DNA of 64,000 nucleotides from Sulfurimonas sp. Lineage in GTDB: Bacteria; Campylobacterota; Campylobacteria; Campylobacterales; Sulfurimonadaceae. Below are positions 15,787 to 24,747 of the stretch, piece after piece. The notes under the pieces are model-generated. The model was not told the DNA's origin. It searched no databases and saw only the letters and a program-made list of their open reading frames with translations. Numbering within the stretch: position 1 is the first letter of the stretch; every line of letters begins with the position of its first letter. The stretch covers positions 62,001 to 126,000 of the forward strand of contig NZ_JAQTLY010000002.1 of assembly GCF_028714655.1 (NCBI RefSeq), read 5' to 3'. Both the position numbers and the translations under genes were made by a program.

Positions 15787-18464
15787 TAAAAAAAATCTAT
15801 CTTTTTTTTTCAAATGTATTAAAATCTCTGATTTTTTTAGCAGCGGTGAGTTTTTTTGTTCTATTTCAAGAGGATATCGCTGTGTACTTGGCAAAACAAC
15901 AGTTAGAAGAGTACGCTATCGAGTATAAATCTATTGAGGGCAGACTTTTTGACGGAGTTGTAGTAAAAGAGTTGAGATATAAAGATATCGTAAAAATAGA
16001 CGAACTAAAAATCAATTATAATTTTCTTATGCTTCTAAATCCTACTCCAAGGCTAAAATCTCTCAGTGCGGAGGAGGTTTATGTAGATGTTGATAAAGTC
16101 TTAAAGTTATCAGACGCTCAGACTACACCGTTAATCTTTGCTCTAAACATCTCAAATATTGATTTAAAAAATGGGAAAATCCGATATAAAGATGAAGCGT
16201 ACTTTTTTGATTTAAGCGGTTCCGATTTGAGTATCAGAGATAAAATAGATTTTGAAAATATTGTGCTGGATTTAAATACATCCTATGGTAAAGCATTTAT
16301 GGAAGGCAATATTAAAGCAAATCATCTAAGAGGCAAATCTGCTCTTTTGGTAGATAAAAAGATAGAAGAGAAGTATCTTGGTTTTTTAACATACACGCCA
16401 AAAAAATTGAATGTTGATTTGGATGTTTCGACTGCAAAAATGACTCTAAAAACATCGATAGAAAAAATAACGCACAAAGAGATAGAAAATCTTGAGTTAA
16501 ATAGTGCCGATATAAATCTGATTTACAATTTTAAAGATAGTTTTTTAACTATATCTGCAAATTACAAGGCTTTTTATGAAAAATTAGAAGCATATATAAG
16601 GCAAGAGAGTTTGGTTGGATTTGATGCAAAATATGAGTCAAAACTAAAAGTTGATTTGATAAAAGACGGTTTTAATCTGCCTTTTAAAGATTTTGCTATG
16701 AATATAAAAACAGATAAAGGCGGCAGTAAAATTGATTTTGCTGCAAAAGATATCAGTATAAAAGCAGATACGCGAGATTATAGAAAATTTTTATTTTACG
16801 CAGATACAAAGTATGCAAATTTTGACGGCAACTTTGAGATAGATAAAAATCTTTCAAGCTTGCATTCAGAGGTCTATCCAAAAAAAGATATGCCCTATTT
16901 TAAGGAGCTAAAACTTGAAAAAATCCCTAAATTCGGTATCTTTTTATCTAAAAATAGAGAAGGGATTAAAGCAGACTTATATACGGATTTGGTCTCTTTA
17001 ACGCTCCAAAAAGGCGATACGAACGACATAAAAGGCATAGCAAAAATAGGCTCAAGCAGGTTTGACATCGTAGGGAATTTGGATGAGAAATTATTTTATG
17101 CAGATTCAAAGATAGAGTCGTTAAAGAGAGTGCTTCAAGAACTTGATTTAAAACTTTTTGATAAAAATATACTTTTTGATGCAAAAGTCAAAGCAAACAC
17201 GGTCATCTCTTATAAAAATGAGCTTGAAATAACCGCAAAAGTAGATTTGCCTTGGTATACATTAAAAATTGATTCTCAAAATTCATATAAAAACAAGGAC
17301 GCTTTTTTTGAATTTTTTTATAAAAACAGCGAGGTTACTCTTCAAAGATATAAAGTTGAGATACTAAATTATAAGATACATTCAGACAAGCCGTCAAAAG
17401 TAGTTATAGACGAAAACGGCGATATAGCACTTAGAGAATTTTGGATTTATGACAATCTGCTCTTAAGCGGATTGGTAAAACTCTCAGATATGAGCGCAGA
17501 TATTAACATCAAAAGCGATAGTTTTCATTATGAGACAAAAGATGTAAATGTTACTTTTAAAATGGATTTGCAAGCCGCTTTAGACAGCAAGGGCAGAGAG
17601 AAAATCGAGGGCGATATAACTATCTTGGACGGAGCTGTAATGTATCCTTTTTTAAAAGAGTTTGCTATCGGGGATGAGGATATTATAATCATACAGGATA
17701 TAAAAAAAGAGGATAGCAAAGAGAGCAAAAAAGAGAATAGAGAGCTAAATATTCGCATAAATTCATCAAAACCGATGAGTTATAAGGTAAAAGAGGCGGA
17801 TGTTACTTTTACTCCTGATTTAACGCTCTATCAAGAAGCAGGCGCGCAGATGAAGCTGCTGGGAATGATAACCATTCATAAAGGAAAGGTAATCTTGCGC
17901 GATAAAATTTTTGAGTTTGATGAGAGCGAGATCTACTTTTACGATGAAAAATATACAAATCCATACTTAAATTTAAATCTGCACTACCATACACTTGACT
18001 ATATAGATATAGGCATTTTTATAACAAACAGGGTTGATTCGCCGGTAATACTTTTCTCTTCAAACCCGCAAATGAGTCAAGAAGACATAATGTCGTATAT
18101 CCTATTCGGCGGCAGCGCTTCATCCGTTTTTGACTCAAAAAGCAAGGATTCAAAGAGTGCGCTAGGCGGTGCGCTTCTTGGAGCAGGCATAAAAGAGCTG
18201 TTTAACAAATCCACAAGTTTAAAGATAGACACCCTAAATATCTTGACAAATGAGAGCGGCACGCTGGGGTACGAGATAGGAACCAGATTTAATAAAAGAA
18301 TCCGTATAGTTTATAAAAATAATGAAATTTCAACGCTAATACTTCAATACGGCATAAACAAATCAGTACGAATAGATGTCGAAGTAAAAGAGACAGGGCA
18401 GGGAGTTACGGTGTACTATATGAAAGATTTCAAATCTCCCAATTGGGATGATTTGAAAAAATAA
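15783..18464 (+). CDS. tamB: TamB-like translocation and assembly protein
   Basis: An 893-residue protein with one N-terminal membrane anchor (YLFFSNVLKSLIFLAAVSFF) and a long periplasmic part predicted as repeated beta-strands. It ends in the TamB (DUF490) domain, with DLTLYQEAGAQMKLLGMITI, GKVILRDKIFEFDESEIYFY and MSQEDIMSYILFGGSASSVF. TamB proteins form hydrophobic grooves that span the periplasm and work with TamA. The gene overlaps the tamA stop by 4 bases and starts at TTG. Its end is convergent with aspC, only 3 bases apart. Confidence 0.9.
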   Translation: MIKKIYLFFSNVLKSLIFLAAVSFFVLFQEDIAVYLAKQQLEEYAIEYKSIEGRLFDGVVVKELRYKDIVKIDELKINYNFLMLLNPTPRLKSLSAEEVYVDVDKVLKLSDAQTTPLIFALNISNIDLKNGKIRYKDEAYFFDLSGSDLSIRDKIDFENIVLDLNTSYGKAFMEGNIKANHLRGKSALLVDKKIEEKYLGFLTYTPKKLNVDLDVSTAKMTLKTSIEKITHKEIENLELNSADINLIYNFKDSFLTISANYKAFYEKLEAYIRQESLVGFDAKYESKLKVDLIKDGFNLPFKDFAMNIKTDKGGSKIDFAAKDISIKADTRDYRKFLFYADTKYANFDGNFEIDKNLSSLHSEVYPKKDMPYFKELKLEKIPKFGIFLSKNREGIKADLYTDLVSLTLQKGDTNDIKGIAKIGSSRFDIVGNLDEKLFYADSKIESLKRVLQELDLKLFDKNILFDAKVKANTVISYKNELEITAKVDLPWYTLKIDSQNSYKNKDAFFEFFYKNSEVTLQRYKVEILNYKIHSDKPSKVVIDENGDIALREFWIYDNLLLSGLVKLSDMSADINIKSDSFHYETKDVNVTFKMDLQAALDSKGREKIEGDITILDGAVMYPFLKEFAIGDEDIIIIQDIKKEDSKESKKENRELNIRINSSKPMSYKVKEADVTFTPDLTLYQEAGAQMKLLGMITIHKGKVILRDKIFEFDESEIYFYDEKYTNPYLNLNLHYHTLDYIDIGIFITNRVDSPVILFSSNPQMSQEDIMSYILFGGSASSVFDSKSKDSKSALGGALLGAGIKELFNKSTSLKIDTLNILTNESGTLGYEIGTRFNKRIRIVYKNNEISTLILQYGINKSVRIDVEVKETGQGVTVYYMKDFKSPNWDDLKK

Positions 18465-18467
18465 GTT

Positions 18468-19631
18468 TTAAAGTTCTTTTACAAACTCTTCGATTCGTTT
18501 GATACCCGTGCGTATGCTCTCTATGTCGGTAGCAAAGCTGAATCTTGCATAGCCTTCGCTTCCAAAGCCTACACCGGGAACTAAAGCTACGCCTTTTTTC
18601 TCTAAAAGTTCTTTACAAAACTCCATAGAGTCGTTAGATACCTTTTTGATATTAATGAAAAGGTAAAAAGCGCCGTCGGGTTTATAAACGCTAAGTCCGT
18701 CTATAGCATTTATAAGTTTTACAGCTTCATCGCGTCGCTCTTTAAATGCCACTCTCATCTTCTCTATATCCGCATCTGCATCACCGTTTAAACCGACAAT
18801 CGCAGCTTTTTGAGTAATAGAGTTGATATTTGAAGTGCTTTGACTTTGAAGTTTTTTAGTCGCTTGGATAATCTCCGTATTGTGAGCAGCCATATAACCG
18901 AATCTCCAACCCGTCATAGCAACAGATTTGCTAAGACCGTTGATAGTGATGGTTCTTTTATACATATCTTCACTAACAGCCGCAGCAGATGTAAACTCGC
19001 CGTCGTAGATAAGTTTTTCGTACATCTCATCACTTGCAACTAAAACATCAGTTCCCTCTAAAACTTTACCGAGTGCGGTTAGTTCCGCTTTTGAGTAAAC
19101 AGAGCCTGTCGGATTTGACGGGCTTGTAAGAACTATCATCTTTGTTTTTGTAGTAAGAGCATTTTTTAACTGCTCAGGCGTGATTTTAAATGAACTCTCG
19201 TCATTTGTTTCAATCTCTATAACCGTTCCGCCGTAGTATAGAACTAGTTCAGGGTAGGTAACCCAATAAGGAGCAGGTATGATTACTTCGTCGCCTTTTT
19301 GGATTGTTGCCGCAAAAAGGTTAAACAAGGAGTGCTTTGCACCGTTGTTTGTAATAATCTGATTTGGAGCGTAAGTTAAGCCGTTATCTCTTTTAAGTTT
19401 ATTTGCTATGGCAGCTTTGAGCGCAGGAATACCGTCTACGGGTGTGTATTTTGTAAAACCTTCATTTATAGCCGCAATTGCAGCATCTTTGATAACTTGT
19501 GGGGTGTCAAAATCAGGTTCACCCGCAGAAAAGCTTAGTATATCTTTGCCCTGAGCTTTTAGCTCACCCGCGAGTGTTGAGATTGCAATTGTAATTGATT
19601 CAGATAGTGTATTTACGCGATCTGTTAGCAT
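18468..19631 (-). CDS. aspC: Aspartate aminotransferase, class I PLP enzyme
   Basis: The enzyme exchanges amino groups between aspartate and 2-oxoglutarate. The 387 residues match bacterial subgroup Ib aspartate aminotransferases: SFSAGEPDFDTP near residue 35, TNNGAKHSLFNLFAAT, VLTSPSNPTGSVYSKAEL, the PLP lysine in INGLSKSVAMTGWRFGYMAA (about residue 235) and ARFSFATDIESIRTGIKRIE at the end. Campylobacter relatives are named aspB. It heads a minus-strand group with cysE, speA and hisS behind it, separated from cysE by a structured repeat. Confidence 0.92.
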   Translation of the reverse strand: MLTDRVNTLSESITIAISTLAGELKAQGKDILSFSAGEPDFDTPQVIKDAAIAAINEGFTKYTPVDGIPALKAAIANKLKRDNGLTYAPNQIITNNGAKHSLFNLFAATIQKGDEVIIPAPYWVTYPELVLYYGGTVIEIETNDESSFKITPEQLKNALTTKTKMIVLTSPSNPTGSVYSKAELTALGKVLEGTDVLVASDEMYEKLIYDGEFTSAAAVSEDMYKRTITINGLSKSVAMTGWRFGYMAAHNTEIIQATKKLQSQSTSNINSITQKAAIVGLNGDADADIEKMRVAFKERRDEAVKLINAIDGLSVYKPDGAFYLFINIKKVSNDSMEFCKELLEKKGVALVPGVGFGSEGYARFSFATDIESIRTGIKRIEEFVKEL

Positions 19632-19672
19632 TAGTAACCCTTTTTTTCTTTTAAATTTATTACGCTAAACCA

Positions 19673-19752
19673 TTTAGCTACGCTAGCCGCTATGGCGCTA
19701 AAGCTTGCCGCATAAAGCGGCAGAAGAACTTCTTGCAAAACTGCAAGAAGTT
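19673..19752. repeat. Structured intergenic repeat with three hairpins
   Basis: Between cysE and aspC lies a relative of the 83-bp unit found at 45922-46336. It shows TTTAGC/GCTAAA (19673-19678, 19697-19702) enclosing a GCC-GCTAT-GGC stem, then TGCCGC-ATAAA-GCGGCA (19706-19722). A separate 11-bp hairpin AACTTCTTGCA/TGCAAGAAGTT follows (19727-19752). Compared with the 83-bp units the flanks are conserved but the second stem has changed on both sides, keeping pairing. The last hairpin could help end cysE transcription, though no T-run follows. Confidence 0.7.
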
Positions 19753-19779
19753 TATTGGGCGAATTATACTAAAAAAAAT

Positions 19780-20487
19780 TTAATTTTTCATTGCTCTGAT
19801 GAATGATTCGTAAATATTTTCAAGTTCCAAATCTTGTTCAAGAAGCTCTTTGTTATCTTCGACTAAAATATGCTCTAAAACTGCAACGCGTTTTAGCAGA
19901 TATTCAAACATCTCTTTGTTGATGTCGGGAAGAAGATTGTGCATTAGCGGCTCTTTGCATCTCCCTTTTTCTATCACATGAGCAGGGATACCGATCGCCG
20001 TAGCATTGTTTGGAACAGGTTTTACTACAACTGAATTTGCACCGATTTTTGCATATTCGCCTATGACTATATTTCCTAAAACCTTTGCTCCTGCACCGAT
20101 AACGGCACCTTTTTTTATAGTCGGATGTCGTTTTCCCTGTGTGAGAGAAACACCGCCGAGCGTAACGCCTTGGTATATTAAAACATCATCTTCTATAATA
20201 GCCGTTTGTCCGATTACGACACCCGTCCCGTGGTCTATAAAGACTCTTTTGCCGATTACGGCTCCTGGGTGAATATCTATGTTTGTAATAATCTGGTTTA
20301 GTCCCATAATGATTCTAGCTAAACTTTTAAAGTTAGCCATATAGAGTCTGTGCGCCACTCTGTACCAAGCAACCGCCCAGACGCCGGGGTAATTAAATAA
20401 AAAATCAAACTTAGAGTTAAGTGCCGGATCATTGTTGTAAGCATTTAAAAAATCTTCTTTGATTTCAGCAAAAAGTCCCAAGCTCAA
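19780..20487 (-). CDS. cysE: Serine O-acetyltransferase
   Basis: CysE makes O-acetylserine from serine and acetyl-CoA, the first step of cysteine synthesis. The 235-residue protein has an N-terminal helical domain (YPGVWAVAWYRVAHRLYMAN) and a left-handed beta-helix of hexapeptide repeats (GAVIGKRVFIDHGTGVVIGQ, GVTLGG, AVIGAGAKVLGNIVIG). The catalytic His-Asp pair is in FIDHGTG, and PNNATAIGIPAHVI is also typical. It sits 3 bases after speA on the same strand and is probably in one operon with it. Confidence 0.94.
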   Translation of the reverse strand: MSLGLFAEIKEDFLNAYNNDPALNSKFDFLFNYPGVWAVAWYRVAHRLYMANFKSLARIIMGLNQIITNIDIHPGAVIGKRVFIDHGTGVVIGQTAIIEDDVLIYQGVTLGGVSLTQGKRHPTIKKGAVIGAGAKVLGNIVIGEYAKIGANSVVVKPVPNNATAIGIPAHVIEKGRCKEPLMHNLLPDINKEMFEYLLKRVAVLEHILVEDNKELLEQDLELENIYESFIRAMKN

Positions 20488-20490
20488 CTC

Positions 20491-22320
20491 CTAATTTGTA
20501 GTTCTCAAATAACCGTTTTGTTGTAAAAACAGTTCTAATTTTGCAAGTGTATCACTTTTTTCTTTTTCTGAAATAAACTTTGAATTTGACAAATCATTTT
20601 TCAGCTTCGTATGTAAAATTTTTGAATCGTATCCTATGGAGTCTAAAATATCCAAAATGCTCTTTGATTCAACGGCATTTTTTATCTCATAAGAGTGTTC
20701 GTCTATCGTAATCGTGTATTCGCTTGGATGAGTAAATAGGTTATGGTTCATTCCAAGCGTTTCTTGATATGCGCCGACATTGAAAAAACCTAAAAAATAC
20801 TCCTCTTCATCAAGATTTACATCATGCAGGTAGAGAGGTTTGTCGGGATTAAAACCTATCTCTCCGTCGCTGTCGCATGTAATATCCCACAACGATGCAG
20901 CTCTTAGAGGCGTTGAGTTTAGATGATGCAGAGGCATAACCGGAAAATGCTGATTTAAACCCCAGTAATCAGGTAAGCTTTGAAAGATGGATGCGTTTAT
21001 AAGATATCTCTCTTGAAGTTTTACCTGCAGCTGTGCCAGCTCGTCCGTCGGATTTGCCGATTTTAAATAAAGCGCTCTTTTAATAATGTTGTGAACTAAA
21101 ATCTCGGCATTTGAGCGGTCTTGCAGGTCAATATAACCTAAATCAAAGAGAGTAAGAACGGATTCCATATGGTCAAGCGCATCATGAAGATACTCTATAC
21201 AGTTTGTATTGTTCAGTAGTCTGTTTAGCTCAACCAGCTCTTCGATAAGAGGCGGATTGACAGTTTTGAAGTTTAGAAGTTTTTCTTGATAGTCTTGCGT
21301 AAAAAGTTCCAAAACGGGAGTAATCAAAACGGCATGGGAAGCAACTATAAATCTGCCTGATTCCGTAAAAATATTCGGATGAGAAACATTTTTAGCATTC
21401 ATAATTTCGCCGAGGAGGAAAACAACGCTGCTTGAGAATTCGTCAATGGAGTAGTTTCGCGAGTTAAGATGCGCATGTTGATTGTACTCTACTGCCAAAC
21501 CGCCGCCGATATTGATATTGTCCAAGCTTGTTGCACCCATTTTTTTGAGTTCAGCGTAGATATTTCCCGCTTCACGCAGAGCTTTTTTCAGAGGTGCGAT
21601 ATCCGACATTTGAGAACCGATATGAAAGTGAATCATACTCAAATGCTGTAATAAATCCGCCTCTCTAAGAAGTGTAATAGCTTCTATAATTTCCGTAGAT
21701 GTCAGACCGAATTTTGCATCCATTCCGCCGCTTTTTGCCCAGATACCGCTTCCCGTGCTGTGAAGTCTTACCCTGATACCGATATTTGGTACTTTTAAAT
21801 CGCACTCTTTTGCAACTTCTATGATAGTTTCAAGCTCGCCCAAACCCTCAATCGTAATTGTGATATTGTGCCCGCTTTGAGCCGCTATAAAGCCCAAAGT
21901 TATCATCTCTTTATCTTTGAAACCGTTAACGGTGATATTTGCACCGATCGGAGTTTTGCTCATAGCTAAAATCAGCTCCGCCTTAGAGCCGGCTTCCAAG
22001 CCGTAATTGTATTGTGCTCCTTGAGAGGTGACGGCTTCTACGGCGTGCGGAAATTGATTTACTTTGAGCGGGAAGACGGCGTTAAATTTGCCTTTGTAGT
22101 TATTTTGCTGTATTGCTTTGTCAAAATAGGAGTAAAGAGTTCGGATTTGACTCTTTATTAGATGCGGAAATCTAAGTAAAATAGGACCTCTGACATCATC
22201 TGAACGAATGTCTTCGACGATTTGCAGCAAGGATGGCATACATTTATAGTTTAATCTAATCTGTCCGTCTTCAATTATAAAATTGTTATTTGCCCAAACA
22301 TCAATACCGAAATTAGTCAT
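20491..22320 (-). CDS. speA: Biosynthetic arginine decarboxylase
   Basis: SpeA decarboxylates arginine to agmatine, the start of a route to putrescine and spermidine. At 609 residues it fits the biosynthetic fold-III enzymes. The PLP lysine lies in AVFPLKVNQFPHAVEAV, and the barrel motifs HFHIGSQMSDIAPLKKALRE and NIGGGLAVEYNQH are present, as is TESGRFIVASHAVLI. The C-terminal domain contains DSDGEIGF and the segment YLHDVNLDEEEYFLGFFNVG followed by AYQETLG. The gene overlaps hisS by one base and runs into cysE. Confidence 0.94.
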   Translation of the reverse strand: MTNFGIDVWANNNFIIEDGQIRLNYKCMPSLLQIVEDIRSDDVRGPILLRFPHLIKSQIRTLYSYFDKAIQQNNYKGKFNAVFPLKVNQFPHAVEAVTSQGAQYNYGLEAGSKAELILAMSKTPIGANITVNGFKDKEMITLGFIAAQSGHNITITIEGLGELETIIEVAKECDLKVPNIGIRVRLHSTGSGIWAKSGGMDAKFGLTSTEIIEAITLLREADLLQHLSMIHFHIGSQMSDIAPLKKALREAGNIYAELKKMGATSLDNINIGGGLAVEYNQHAHLNSRNYSIDEFSSSVVFLLGEIMNAKNVSHPNIFTESGRFIVASHAVLITPVLELFTQDYQEKLLNFKTVNPPLIEELVELNRLLNNTNCIEYLHDALDHMESVLTLFDLGYIDLQDRSNAEILVHNIIKRALYLKSANPTDELAQLQVKLQERYLINASIFQSLPDYWGLNQHFPVMPLHHLNSTPLRAASLWDITCDSDGEIGFNPDKPLYLHDVNLDEEEYFLGFFNVGAYQETLGMNHNLFTHPSEYTITIDEHSYEIKNAVESKSILDILDSIGYDSKILHTKLKNDLSNSKFISEKEKSDTLAKLELFLQQNGYLRTTN

Positions 22321-23531
22321 TAAAACTCCTCTAAAGTTACTGTTTTTTCTGTTTTGTCATCTAAGTTTTTAACTCTGATTGTACCGTTTGCAATCTCGCT
22401 TGAACCTATAACGGCAAAATATTTTGCGTTTACTTTATCGGCTGTTTTGAGATGGTTCTTAATATTTTTTACTTTGTAATCTATAGTCACAACATCGGTT
22501 TTTCTCTTTTTGTGTGCTATTTTTACTACCAAATCAACAGCTTCATCATCAAGCGCGCCGATATAATATCCAATTTGGGTTTCATTTGGCATCACTATGA
22601 GTTCCATAAGTCTCTCAATCCCCATGGCGAATCCTACGGCAGGGGTTGCTTTGCCGTCTAAAAACTCGACAAGTCTGTCATATCTTCCGCCGCCTGCAAT
22701 CGCGCTTTGGCTCCCTATGTTATCGCTTACGAACTCAAATGCAGTTTTGGAGTAGTAGTCAAGCCCGCGAACAAGGTTTGTATTAACTTCATATTCAATA
22801 CCGTTATCTTCTAAAATCTTTTTTAGAGTGTTAAAATCATTGCCGCAATCAGAACATAGATTGTTTATAAGTTTCGGAGCGCCGATGTAGAGTTCTTGGC
22901 ACGAACCGTTTTTGCAGTCAAGCACTCTAATCGGGTTTGTGTCTACTCTGCGAACGCAATCTTCGCAAATCCCGTCTTTGCACTTTCTTACAAATGCGAC
23001 AAGCTCTTCGCGGTAAGCCGGCATACAGTCGTTGCAGCCGAGCGAATTAAGCTGAAGCCTGTACCCGATGCCAAGCTCCTTTAGTATATCGCTTACCATC
23101 ATAATCATAGAAGCATCTTCATAGACGCTATCAACGCCGAAGCTCTCGACTCCAAACTGATGAAACTGTCTTAAGCGACCTTTTTGCGGTCTTTCATATC
23201 TAAACATAGCCCCGTGGTAAAAAAAGCGGTGTATTCCGCCTGCACGGTCAAGTTTTTTCTGTATAAATGCACGAACCACACCCGCAGTTCCCTCAGGACG
23301 AAGACAGACATCGTTTTGCCCTTTGTCGATAAACTGATACATCTCTTTGCCGACAATATCACTTGATTCACCTACCGAGCGTTTAAAAAGAGCAGTCTCT
23401 TCCAAAAGAGGGGTCTCGATAAAATGAAAACCGTATCTCTCGGCAATCTTCGTAGCAGTGCTTATAAAGTATGTAAATCTTTCATAATCATCGCTTAAAA
23501 TATCATTCATCCCTCTTAACGAATTAATCAT
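22320..23531 (-). CDS. hisS: Histidine-tRNA ligase
   Basis: This class II synthetase charges tRNA-His. Motif 1 is around FHFIETPLLEETALFKRSVG, motif 2 in RFFYHGAMFRYERPQKGRLR, and the histidine-specific segments are LVRGLDYYSKTAFEF and AIAGGGRYDRL. A C-terminal anticodon domain follows. Cysteine pairs CKDGICEDC and LCSDCG form an inserted zinc-like knot. I prefer the second ATG at 23531, because AAAGG lies 6 bases before it; the ATG at 23537 directly abuts that AGG. The expected next gene upstream, tmk, is 6.5 kb away. Confidence 0.94.
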   Translation of the reverse strand: MINSLRGMNDILSDDYERFTYFISTATKIAERYGFHFIETPLLEETALFKRSVGESSDIVGKEMYQFIDKGQNDVCLRPEGTAGVVRAFIQKKLDRAGGIHRFFYHGAMFRYERPQKGRLRQFHQFGVESFGVDSVYEDASMIMMVSDILKELGIGYRLQLNSLGCNDCMPAYREELVAFVRKCKDGICEDCVRRVDTNPIRVLDCKNGSCQELYIGAPKLINNLCSDCGNDFNTLKKILEDNGIEYEVNTNLVRGLDYYSKTAFEFVSDNIGSQSAIAGGGRYDRLVEFLDGKATPAVGFAMGIERLMELIVMPNETQIGYYIGALDDEAVDLVVKIAHKKRKTDVVTIDYKVKNIKNHLKTADKVNAKYFAVIGSSEIANGTIRVKNLDDKTEKTVTLEEF

Positions 23532-23647
23532 TGGCATCCTTTGTATTTGGCATTGTTTTTTAAGTTTGAAAGGATACCATTTTTATCTTTATATTCCATT
23601 TTGGTTTTATTTGTAAAATATGTATTATCTATCTTAGGAGAATAAAA

Positions 23648-23704
23648 ATGAAAGATATAAATTATTATATAGGTTTTGATTATGAGATTATCTTAAAAGA
23701 ATAG
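23648..23704 (+). pseudogene. 18-codon truncated frame, possible HicB antitoxin start
   Basis: A short frame (MKDINYYIGFDYEIILKE) has a very good AGGAG ribosome binding site 8 bases upstream of its ATG. The peptide resembles the first residues of HicB-family antitoxins, which often begin M-K-x-x-x-Y-Y and continue with a -YEI- strand. It stops exactly where an AATAGACTTCT repeat end begins (23700), so it may be a gene cut by that element. The HicB link is a resemblance only; it may also be an unrelated small peptide. Confidence 0.3.
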
Positions 23705-23718
23705 ACTTCTTAGAGTGG

Positions 23719-24321
23719 CTAATAAGTCACTCTATGCATATTGATGAGTTCACTATAATCCCCATTGTCAGCTTTTTTCAAGGCACTGATATACTCACTT
23801 CTTTTAGGATTTTCTTTAGCCAGTAAATCCTCTTGCCAACGAACAGGCATTTTGCCATGCTGTCTTAAATAAATATTTGCCAACATCCTGCTCCATCTGC
23901 CATTACCGTTTTGAAATGGGTGAATTTGGACTGCTCTATGATGCATCCTTGTAGCTATCTCAAACACATCATAAGTCTTGTTTTTACTCCAATACTCCAC
24001 ATCATCACACAGAATTTTAAGTTCCATCGGCACACGATACGCTTGGATACCTATGGATAACTCTATTTTTCTAAACTTTCCAGCCCATTCCCACACATCT
24101 CCAAACATCTCTTCATGTAGTTCCATCATCCAGCCGTAACTAAAGGGTGCTTCTTTTTTTGACGGTGGGGCTGAGAGGTATTTTAGTATTGCTTTTGCAA
24201 TATTCCCAGCTTCTCTTTCATATATCTCTTTGAGTGTATAAACTTTTCCTTTTGGAAGTTTTAAGCCCGATATATCATTAAGAGGTGTTGCATCATCGAT
24301 ACGCTTGGTAGAATCTATCAT
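23719..24321 (-). CDS. Fic-domain protein, mobile mystery protein B type
   Basis: Fic enzymes usually transfer AMP or another nucleotide part to target proteins. This 200-residue protein carries the Fic motif as HPFQNGNGR at about residue 138; the usual acidic residue is Asn, which I recall as normal for the mobile mystery protein B subfamily. Other family marks are MFGDVWEWAGKFRKIELSIG, YRVPMELKILCDDVEYW and NIYLRQHGKMPVRW. The ATG at 24321 overlaps the upstream HTH gene stop as TGATG, so the two are coupled; a TTG at 24333 is a less likely start. No inhibitory (S/T)xxxE(G/N) helix was found in it or its partner. Probably a toxin-antitoxin-like module. Confidence 0.88.
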   Translation of the reverse strand: MIDSTKRIDDATPLNDISGLKLPKGKVYTLKEIYEREAGNIAKAILKYLSAPPSKKEAPFSYGWMMELHEEMFGDVWEWAGKFRKIELSIGIQAYRVPMELKILCDDVEYWSKNKTYDVFEIATRMHHRAVQIHPFQNGNGRWSRMLANIYLRQHGKMPVRWQEDLLAKENPKRSEYISALKKADNGDYSELINMHRVTY

Positions 24322-24701
24322 CACGCTACCCAAAGCCTGTCTTTATACTGACCGCTTAAAAATTCTTGCTCTAATGTATAAATCATTTTATCTATACTGT
24401 TTTTTTCTAATCCTTGCATTTCAAGAGCCGATGTGCTTTGGACGAATGATGTCATCATTATCGCTTTTTCTCTGGCTCTTTTTGCTTTAAGTTTATCAAG
24501 TGAAATGACTTCATTTCCCGCAAAGTCAAGACCAAGTATATTTGTTATCTTCTCAACCGTGCTAAGCCTGACATCATCACATGCAAAAAATCTATTGAGC
24601 GTTCTCATCCCAACATCTGACAATTTAGCTAGATTTTCCATAGTGATGTTAAGCTCTTTTTTTCTATGTTGTATCTTATTTACCAATTCTGCTTTTGTCA
24701 T
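24321..24701 (-). CDS. Helix-turn-helix regulator paired with the Fic gene
   Basis: A 126-residue protein with an N-terminal XRE-like helix-turn-helix (residues about 8-60: RKKELNITMENLAKLSDVGM, RTLNRFFACDDVRLSTVEKI). The C-terminal part is helical, with KRAREKAIMMTSFVQSTSAL. I start it at the ATG at 24701, with AGGA 7 bases before; an ATG at 24749 would read through the operator palindrome at 24714-24747. The stop overlaps the Fic start. It is likely an autoregulator and may act as antitoxin. It differs from the MmpA proteins I remember, so I do not use that name. Confidence 0.82.
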   Translation of the reverse strand: MTKAELVNKIQHRKKELNITMENLAKLSDVGMRTLNRFFACDDVRLSTVEKITNILGLDFAGNEVISLDKLKAKRAREKAIMMTSFVQSTSALEMQGLEKNSIDKMIYTLEQEFLSGQYKDRLWVA

Positions 24702-24713
24702 GACATATCCTTT

Positions 24714-24747
24714 GAAAGTATTATGCCATAAATGGCATAATACTTTC
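24714..24747. promoter_or_regulatory. Perfect 16-bp inverted repeat, likely operator of the HTH-Fic pair
   Basis: GAAAGTATTATGCCAT (24714-24729) and ATGGCATAATACTTTC (24732-24747) are exact reverse complements separated by AA. The centre of the palindrome is about 30 bp upstream of the HTH start codon and it contains -10-like TATTAT sequences. Its position and symmetry suit binding of the HTH dimer and autorepression. Confidence 0.7.

Noticed and set aside
23719-24321. Fic protein as inactive because the acidic residue of the motif is Asn
   Set aside because: As I recall, HPFxNGNGR is the normal form in the mobile mystery protein B group, so inactivity cannot be inferred.
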